From Spirogloea muscicola (Eukaryota > Streptophyta > Zygnematophyceae > Spirogloeales > Spirogloeaceae), in NCBI GenBank assembly GCA_009602725.1, contig WELB01000021.1, positions 117,079 to 144,411 on the forward strand: a stretch of DNA of 27,333 bases. The letters are read 5' to 3'. Under the pieces are notes generated by a model. That model was not told where the DNA came from, searched no databases, and worked only from the letters and a program-made list of their open reading frames with translations. Shown in pieces: positions 21,801 to 27,333 of the stretch; position 1 is the first letter of the stretch; each line of letters begins with the position of its first letter. A program made the translations under genes and the position numbers.

Positions 21801-23328
21801 TCCTTCTTGCCATTTCGAATGCCATGAACATTGTGCCACAGCTCGCGGCAGCGGACCCCGGCTTCAAGCGTGAGCTAGCTACCAGTCAATACCATGTGTT
21901 CTTCTATGGCCTTTCATGGGCCCTGGCCGAGGTTCGAATTCAAGCTCGTGCATGCCATGCTTGTGCCATGTATGCATACCTAGTGCGATTATTTCATCAG
22001 GGCCTAGGAATTGACACTTAATGCTTTAGAGGTAACTTGTTGCATGACCCCTGCTCTCTGACAAACCTTCATTCAGGTGTAGAGCTCTTGTCACTCCTCC
22101 TGATGCATTAATGGCTGACTGATGACAATGTGCAGATACCCTACTTAATGGTAATGACATTGATCTATTCGGGCATATTCTGCGGCATGTCTGGAGTTGC
22201 AACAGCAGATGTTGGACAATTTTTCCAGTTCTGGTTCATCTTGTTCGAATTCGTCCTTGCAATCACATTCCTGGGCATGCTCCTCTCCACAGTCATGCCT
22301 AAGCCTGCCGTGAGTTGGAGAGCTCATCCCCTCTTCTAGAACGCAGACCATTGTTACAAGTTTCGCATAATTGATATTGATCTAGTAGCAGTATGACGGG
22401 TCGACCAAATAACAATCTCCCCTGCTGCTGGCAGCTGGCGTTGATTGTCATCCCCATCCTCATCTCTCTGTGGGTGCCGAGCAATGGGTATGTTGTGGTC
22501 AAGCGGAAGGTTGTCGACCCCTACATCTGGCTGTTCTGGTCCAATCCGCTGCAATATGCTCTGAATGCGCTCACCAGCCTTGTCTTCTTCTGCAACACTG
22601 ATGGCCCTCTGGTATTGCATCACCCCTAGGACCGTCTTCATTCTTAATGTGCAATTATTTATTCTGCAAATGCCATATTCAGCTTTGCATCACTTTGTTA
22701 TCGTCAGAGAAGTAAGACGGTAAGAAAACTGCTTACTTGCTTGCCATGCCTTATACATGAGTCAGCAGTTCTTTCTCTCATTCATTGCCCTTGAGCATGC
22801 AACCATAGAGCATGCAACCAAAGCATGCTGTAATCTACAATCATATTATCTTGTGCAGTGCAAGCGTGGAGGCCAGAATCTGATGTGTGCAATCAATCCA
22901 GCAGCCTGCCCCATGTGCACGTGTCCACGGCTGCATGATACCAGGTGCACTTGAACCCCAAGCACGTCATGATTGGTGCAAGCCTCAAAGGACCTTAGGA
23001 AGCCTGTGTGTTCTCTAGTGTCTTGCTTCTTTTAAGTTGCCTAGACCTGCATCCTAGCAGAAATAGTCAAGACCAATTAAACAATCTAGACCATATGACA
23101 ATGTTTCAACTTTAACTCATTTCTCCCCACCTTTGCGGCTGTATACAACTCTCATCTCTGGTCTGCATGTGCAGGAATGTGTTTGTGTGGGACACTATCA
23201 GCGCAAGCAGATCGCTGAACCACAGCCAGATTGGCCTGGACATGATGGCGCTTGCCCTATTCTCAGTTTTCTTCCGTGTTGCTTCCTACCTTGCTCTTCG
23301 ATACCTGCGCCACAATCGCCAGACATAG
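12852..23328 (+). CDS. Full-size PDR/ABCG-type ABC transporter with PDZ-like insert
   Basis: Exons: 12852-12876, 13139-13217, 13361-13742, 13890-13964, 14347-14461, 14734-14981, 15187-15391, 15639-15840, 16137-16335, 16515-~16728, ~16805-16932, 17152-17289, 17444-17698, 17918-18025, 18323-18389, 18544-18737, 18910-19113, 19351-19645, 19825-20036, 20345-20545, 20743-20895, 21066-21331, 21643-21931, 22136-22309, 22435-22611, 22859-22944, 23175-23328 (TAG); about 1,610 aa. Order is NBD1-PDZ-like-TMD1-NBD2-TMD2, the reverse arrangement typical of pleiotropic drug resistance pumps, which sit in the plasma membrane and export varied small molecules; the substrate cannot be read here. Phases agree at every join except exon 10/11, which is uncertain. 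Two donors (13965, 17699) appear to be GC. The first two exons rest on phase fit and the weak pattern VDLAELLEHGTHSL; from 13361 on the call is firm. Confidence 0.9.
13361..13964 (+). other. ABC transporter: N-terminal cytosolic region
   Basis: Exons 3 and 4 encode an Ala-rich stretch, a helical segment (HMVASYHAALLSHGLTAEA) and RVQPLLPPIRSQ running into VVKFKDVSFVN ... GFPTVGSK. The last part matches the strand that precedes NBD1 in PDR proteins of algae and oomycetes. The next exon continues as VTGLLGG only if the donor is AAG|GCAAGA at 13965, a GC-type site. Confidence 0.75.
14219..14320. repeat. Intronic hairpin and direct repeat
   Basis: In the intron before NBD1, GAGCTTCAAG-ATT-CTTGAAGCTC forms a perfect 10-bp inverted repeat at 14244-14266. 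Flanking it, CTTCATGTGGCA(A/T)TTCTTGA occurs twice (about 14226 and 14291) as a direct repeat. Confidence 0.8.
14347..15840 (+). other. ABC transporter: nucleotide-binding domain 1
   Basis: Exons 5-8. GYFMPGSMTLIL leads into Walker A GSPGCGKST (about residues 226-234). The Q-loop region is AAQDNHQPFLTVKET. The signature, usually VSGGQ or VSGGE, reads LTAGE (about 348-352), followed by RHRVTVAEM. Walker B YYFDE (Asp ~372, Glu ~373) is intact, and the D-loop reads NKGVD instead of STGLD. SLLQPSVATYNLFD matches the usual NBD1 switch region, where PDR proteins already lack the His. The domain closes with ILYFGPRADALPYFENLG. Confidence 0.88.
16515..16932 (+). other. ABC transporter: PDZ-like segment between NBD1 and TMD1
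   Basis: Two exons encode GIELANDAARFPTVKKVIEG, then SGRVKEGDRVVAV, then VVNRLAYVVG and DPVRLQLERP. This follows the strand order of PDZ domains: a GI.L strand, V..V..G, G.(V/L)..GD.(V/I)..V, a helix, and a final V.L.L strand. PDZ-like inserts here are not part of plant or yeast PDR pumps; I recall similar segments in some algal homologues. The join between the exons is unclear: the best-looking donor (16706) gives the wrong phase, while 16729 with an acceptor before 16805 keeps the frame. Confidence 0.62.
17152..19113 (+). other. ABC transporter: transmembrane domain 1
   Basis: Exons 12-17. Begins with the cytosolic elbow YVHDFWYEVRLLTRRQFLST, then hydrophobic segments including IVVLGLFVGTFFFQL, ATIWSILVYFIGGLTL, FFVYWALFTCNILW, GIIIALFLLFAGFLVPRF and WIAVGFVVLLAWFAVFNLLS. 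The block IPHYWIWMYYLSPLQWAITS and the following INEF are the typical PDR motif before the last helix of the half. Exon 13 ends GAG|GCAAGT, a GC-type donor that gives the family-like join FTE|ATIWSIL. Confidence 0.88.
19351..20895 (+). other. ABC transporter: nucleotide-binding domain 2
   Basis: Exons 18-21, after an acidic linker. Walker A is GAGGAGKST (about residues 1029-1037), with LNCLAG after it. The signature region, LSVEQRKR-like in most PDR NBD2, reads SSVAAESSKRL. Walker B SMLFLDEP is intact. The D-loop TSGLD reads LSNVD. The switch His region, normally CTIHQPS, reads MTASDIPSN, so the His is absent. ALILKNGGEMVYFGPLSADS is the normal end block. Confidence 0.88.
21066..23328 (+). 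other. ABC transporter: transmembrane domain 2 and C-terminus
   Basis: Exons 22-27. AYFCSIPGTPPCLPGVHPLQ links NBD2 to the membrane part; RMQLQYWRNLNYSFGRL is the canonical elbow (RxxLxYWRxxxYxxxR). Helices follow: LMSAVILGLLLGSTYW, AGSLFASCLLLAISNAM, IPYLMVMTLIYSGIFCGM, FQFWFILFEFVLAITFLG, and a last one MMALALFSVFFRVASYLA ending YLRHNRQT. Exon 26 encodes an outward-facing loop with six Cys in 28 residues (CKRGGQNLMC ... CPMCTC). Confidence 0.88.
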
Positions 23329-23345
23329 CATCAAATGACGTGAGA

Positions 23346-23389
23346 TCTTGACTGCTGTGACCACAGGTCTTGACTGCTGTGACCGCGGA
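23346..23389. repeat. Two-unit tandem repeat just after the ABC transporter stop
   Basis: TCTTGACTGCTGTGACC is present twice in tandem, unit about 22 bp, differing only at the unit ends. It lies about 20 bp beyond the stop codon, in the probable 3' UTR. Confidence 0.8.
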
Positions 23390-24360
23390 GTTCTTATAGT
23401 AGCTCCAGTCCATCCTATAGTGGCTGCTTGGCAGGAATGGACTGCCAGCTTCTTGGTGACTTCACCAGTCTCCAGGATTTTTTGACCATTGGAGCAGAGA
23501 TTGCAGTTTGGCTGCCGCGTTCCATGGTGGGTGAATGCTCTGGGTGCCACTGCTGTGAGATGGCTCGCTATCTAGCTTAGAGCGCAGCAGTAACAGAAAT
23601 ATATAGTTCCTCTGGTGCCTATATGTGCCTACCTTCTTCAAAGTCATTCATCAGATACTAATCGTAAACATTGTTGAGAACGGACAGAGAAGTCTGATGG
23701 GGTCAGATGTGGACGTTGTTTGATGTGCCATGCATGGCCGAGGCTTTTCATGTAATCCCCGTTGAAACGGCTATATAATATTTTGCTACTCAGATAGTTG
23801 CTGGCTGATGTTGTGTTGCACCCTTCAAAGCATGCGCTGAGCACTGTACTAACTCGCTTGAGAGAAATCGTACTTGCTGGCCGGCGTGGAGCCACCACAA
23901 AGTGCATGATTCCGAGGCTAGTGACACCACAACGTTGCGCGCACGCTGAAGCGACACTAACCCGACAGCGCTAGGAAGTGACGCAATTTGAACACTTGCA
24001 CTTGCCCATCCTGGTTCAAAGGCATGGCCCACCTTCCCAGTCTAGAGCCACTGTCACACTGCCCACCATAAGAGCCACGCAAGAAGCGGAGTGAGCTGAC
24101 TGGCTTTCGGCATGTCCTTTGTACTTGGTGCAGCTGAGTGAATGACAGTGTGTTAATGCCTGCTGGCTGCTGCTGTACAATGGGCCAACTTATTGATACA
24201 GAAAAATGGTGATACATAAGCTACAGGTCGCTCTTTAGGGCATGAGCACGTAGGCGAGCTGGTTTAAGCAGCGGCTGGTCACTATCACAGAGCAGCCTTT
24301 GGGGGAGTAGTCGTCGACTCGTTCCACCTACTCATCTGACGCGAACTTGTGTGCAGCTAC
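23390..24360. other. Gene-free intergenic stretch
   Basis: No coding block, RNA gene or repeat recognised. It includes the rest of the transporter 3' UTR. TGTAA, the poly(A) signal used by many green algae, is present at about 23751 but is far from the stop codon (about 420 bp), so its use is doubtful. Confidence 0.45.
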
Positions 24361-25650
24361 GATTGTTTCAGAATCCAGTGGCTGTGAGAAGCCAGCTCAA
24401 ATGGCAGAACAAGGTCTGTAATGAGAAGAAAGACTCTATCCAGTAGAGGGCGATGGCTGTACTTGGCCAGCTAAGAACAAAAGAATGAACAAAGCTCGAA
24501 GGGCCAGCAAGGCACACGGCGACTCATAGTGGCCACTGGTCTGGAAATGATAGACTCTTCTAAAAGGGTCGGAGAGGGAGCGGTGCTGCTGATGTCAAAG
24601 GGCGGCTATGATGAGTATCCTGGCAACAAGTAAGGGCGAAAGTGAGCGACTCTTCCAGTCGAGGGCGATGGCTGGGAGTGGCCCAGCCCAGTCACAAGAC
24701 AGCGCTTCCAAATTGACTGGTGGCTGTGAGAGGCCCGCCCAAAAGACTGGACAAGGTCTGGATGGACAGAAGACAGCAAGCCCTGGGCCACAGCGACCCA
24801 ACGCCACCCGCGCCATTCCGGCCGTGCGGACGACTGTACTGGTTGTACGTACTGGTCGAGCAAGCCTCAACAAGACCAAGCAGGCTCTACCTTTCGGCCC
24901 CTTCGGACCCTTTTTTCGGCCCCTTCGGACCTTGTCAATTCTGTTTGTGCTGGCTGTTCACAGCCCTTGCCCCTTTCCAATCCTCTAGCAACTCCAGAAG
25001 CGGACGTAGAACGGGTCGAAAGGCCCCCATTTCTTTGCACTAGTTCTTGTCTGGAAAGTGTATTGATTTGAATCGGCCATGCTTTCAATTCATGCGCACC
25101 GCGCCCCCTTCTCTCTTTGCAAGAAATATCGTGTGTTTGAACTAATCAAGGCCAGAATGGCCAAGTACAAAGGCAAGCACAACTGATGACGAAGCAGCTA
25201 GCATTTAGCAGCTTCTGGAGCTGCTAGAGGAGTGGGGCAGCAGCAGGGGCAGGAGGGATGGGAGGGGGGGGAAGGAGGGCCAGAAGTGCCCATGGGGGCC
25301 TTTCCTGCAGCCGCTTCTGGAGCTGCTAGAAAGAACAGCGCTTCCAACGTGACTGGTGGCTGTGAGAGACCAGCCCAAAAGAATGGACAAGGTCTGCTAG
25401 AGGAGTGAGGCAGCATGAGTGGCAGGAGGGATGGCGGAGGGGCCACCTCTTTCTTTCGTTTAATCACAGCCTCTCACCCCCTTTGCATCAGAAAGCTAGT
25501 CTAGCCTTAGCTGGTGGCACAAGAGCTTGTCGATTACCGTCCGGTATTCGGGCATCAGTTAGCGACCTCTATGTGCTGACTCGTGGTTACTAAGCGGGTC
25601 AGCTTAGTAGCAGGTGATGTACGATCTTGATGTGCTTGCCTTTGTACTTG
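24361..25650. repeat. Cluster of dispersed-repeat copies in both orientations
   Basis: Plus-oriented cores (GGTGGCTGTGAGAGGCC.GC then CCAAAAGA.TGGACAAGGT) lie near 24375, 24447, 24660, 24716 and 25351. A reverse-oriented core (TTGTCAATTCTGTTTGTGCT ... CACAGCCCTTGCC) lies at about 24931-24973. Next to it TTCGGCCCCTTCGGACC is tandemly doubled (24893-24931). A 47-49 bp direct repeat beginning CTGCTAGAGGAGTG occurs at about 25222 and 25393. The block ends with repeat B (about 25547-25640). Probably nested non-coding tails of one retroelement family; no protein domain was seen. Confidence 0.65.
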
Positions 25651-26352
25651 ACCACACAGGCTCTCCATCAATTAGTACTCACTCCATTCTTTGGGAGCGC
25701 CACTTTCAACCTTATTTTGTCCTTCCCAGCCTTCTCGCAATCACATGGCGGGCTATGTTGAGATGGCTTCGGCCGTACGCGCTACTTTTCCACAGCGCCC
25801 TGTGCAGCCGGGCGCTGGGCAGGCCACGTGGGCATCCCCTGGCACTCACCTAGACAGCTGCCCTTGCCTGCCTGCCGCCTCGTCTTACAAGGGCACTTCC
25901 AACCTTACATGGCAGCTGAGACCTTGCACAGCTGCCCGCCTTCAAAGTTGCTCCTCCATGCTGAAGTTCACAAGCAGACCTGGTGCCTTCATCACCCTCC
26001 CTGAATACTTTCTTACCTGACTGCGTGTAAAATCAATGTAAAGACAAGAATCACAGCCACGCCGGCTTTCACTAGAATTATGCACTGTAGCATAGTGCTC
26101 TTAGGCCAGTCATTGAAGCATCCAATCAACATAGGCAGTTGTGTTGGATGGTGCAGCCTTTGATGATGAGTGCCCAGAAAGTACTGAGCAGGCGGGGGAA
26201 GGTGTATCAAGTAGCTGCGCAAGCCAGGCAGCCGGCTGGGAGAGCATAAGCGCTGGTCTGCTAGGCGCAAGAACTTGCGAGCAGGCACAAGCATACGCCA
26301 CCAATGCTGGTAGAGCTGGTGGGATGACAGTGACTCGGGGACGGTGGCGGTC
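25651..26352. other. Gene-free stretch downstream of the thioredoxin gene
   Basis: Lies beyond the stop codon of the minus-strand thioredoxin and should include its 3' UTR. Open frames on both strands show no family resemblance. No RNA gene or repeat was recognised. Confidence 0.45.
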
Positions 26353-27251
26353 TTATGATACAACGGCCCGATTGCGGCTCGTTGCTATCATCTCTTTGAT
26401 CTCGTCCAGCACCATCCAGGGCTTGTGGCCACCAATGACCTCCGCGTCCCATTTGCCATCCCGCCATAGCTGCGCACACATGGCAACTCAAGCTGCAGTC
26501 AAGCTGACCATGTCCAGCCTGCTATTTGTGCGATCTCTACCTTCCTTGCTGTCCTCTTTCCACATGTCCTCTTTGTAAGCAAGCAGTGGCAGGTCAGCGC
26601 AGGAGAGCTGGACGGGAGCAGAGAGAAGGAGGGGAGTAAGCAGAAGGTGGGCATGAAAGAATGGGTCTGCGACGCTTCACCTGGATGGTGGGCATCTTCT
26701 GAGGATGCAGCAATTGGATACAGCGCCAGCAACGCATGATAGGGCGCCAGCATGCCGAGGGGGTCAGTTGTAGCACTTGCAGCGAAACTATTTGAGCATG
26801 AGCAGCTTGTGGCGGCGGTGCCAACTAGCAGGGGTCCAGCTGGCCATAAGCACGGAGGGATCTTGCTAGGGTCTGCAAATGACTCCGCTGACCAGCACAT
26901 GCCATTCTTCCTTGGCTAACAGCCGAAGGCAGTGGATAGGTAAGGTAGTGGAGGGTGTATCGAGCAGGAATCGCACCGTAACCTGACAGCGCTTGACGAG
27001 CGCCTGAGGCACGGCATTCACATCCACAACGCAGAAGCGGATGCTGCGTGCAGCCAACGCGTCGAGGTGAGGGGATGGTATGCTGGGCTCCGAGAGATTG
27101 GTGCCGCAACCTGCTGCTCATGAACCGATGGCAGCAAGGGCTTCTGGAGTAAGGGAGGAGGGAGCAAGAGCTGGCTCACTTGGGGTAGTCAACGGCCATC
27201 TTCTCCAGCTTGGGCTTGAGGTAGATGCACTTGCGGCACCACTGCGCCATC
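26353..27251 (-). CDS. WCRKC-type thioredoxin-like protein, 5' end not visible
   Basis: Minus-strand exons: 27251-27180, 27043-26977, 26698-26681 (18 nt), 26469-26353 (stop TAA); about 90 residues of the C-terminal part, all phases agreeing. The active-site block [18 protein letters not shown] identifies the plant WCRKC thioredoxins (thioredoxin-like 3), which are plastid proteins. Next come [27 protein letters not shown] with the cis-Pro, and [20 protein letters not shown]. The 18-nt micro-exon codes KMPTIQ and is needed to restore the cis-Pro loop. The first strand, helix and transit peptide must lie upstream; bases 27252-27333 show no matching exon, so they are probably outside the window. 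Redox activity through the CRKC cysteines is inferred from the family. Confidence 0.9.
26681..26698 (-). other. 18-nt micro-exon of the thioredoxin gene
   Basis: AAGATGCCCACCATCCAG on the minus strand, preceded by CATCCTCAG and followed by GTGAAG. It is phase 0 at both ends and supplies KMPTIQ, the conserved cis-proline segment of the thioredoxin fold. Confidence 0.88.
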
Positions 27252-27333
27252 CTGCCGGCCAGCGCCGCCGGCCGAGCCGCTTCAGACCGCCGCCATGAAC
27301 AGCACAGGCATTAATGCCGCGGGCGGGGGGGGG
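27252..27333. other. GC-rich window end
   Basis: Ends in a G run. On the minus strand it should be intron or 5' sequence of the thioredoxin gene; no exon could be identified. Confidence 0.35.

Noticed and set aside
21932-21945. GGTTCGAATTC, like a tRNA T-loop
   Set aside because: No matching acceptor, D or anticodon stems around it; it lies in a transporter intron.
24608-25043. Plus-strand frames of 107-126 codons in the repeat cluster
   Set aside because: The translation is made of repeat-unit sequence, including the doubled TTCGGCCCC unit, with no domain.

Overview
This is nuclear DNA of an intron-rich, plastid-bearing eukaryote, most likely a green alga. Six protein genes can be rebuilt by joining exons across short introns of about 100-500 bp. 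All but a few introns are GT-AG. A WCRKC-type thioredoxin and an ARM/TOG-repeat protein of the plant type point to the green lineage. The SNU23 homologue also reads closer to plant than to animal relatives. Species cannot be told from the sequence.

Layout, left to right: (1) 95-3100 (+), a complete ten-exon SNU23/ZMAT2 spliceosomal zinc-finger protein of 201 aa. (2) 3468-5530 (-), an ARM/TOG-repeat protein of about 349 aa, convergent with gene 1. (3) 5531-6978, a GC-rich intergenic stretch carrying a diverged fold-back repeat. (4) 6979-8373 (+), a complete five-exon ARF1-type small GTPase of exactly 181 aa. (5) 9545-10376 (-), a short mitochondrial enoyl-thioester-reductase-like gene that keeps only part of the nucleotide-binding domain. 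(6) 10434-12500, repeats and retroelement debris, including a long inverted repeat and a decayed retroelement ORF. (7) 12852-23328 (+), a 27-exon full-size ABC transporter of the PDR/ABCG type, about 1,610 aa, with a PDZ-like segment between the first ATPase domain and the first membrane domain, and changed catalytic motifs in both ATPase domains. (8) 23329-26352, mostly gene-free, holding a 1.3 kb cluster of the same repeats. (9) 26353-27251 (-), the C-terminal part of a WCRKC thioredoxin, including an 18-nt micro-exon; its 5' end is not visible.

The genes are not an operon and do unrelated jobs: splicing, microtubule-type scaffold, vesicle traffic, mitochondrial fatty-acid-type metabolism, export, and plastid redox. 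They alternate strictly in strand. Repeats sit in the longer intergenic gaps (5.5-7.0, 10.4-12.5 and 24.4-25.7 kb), and the copies resemble each other at about 80% where counted. Most other long open frames are antisense or intronic shadows.

The points most worth following are the transporter (PDZ-like insert plus eroded signature, D-loop and H-loop motifs), the truncated reductase, the paired inverted repeats built from retroelement 3' ends, and candidate GC-AG introns. Exon joins were worked out by hand from splice sites, reading phase and remembered family patterns; transcripts would settle them.
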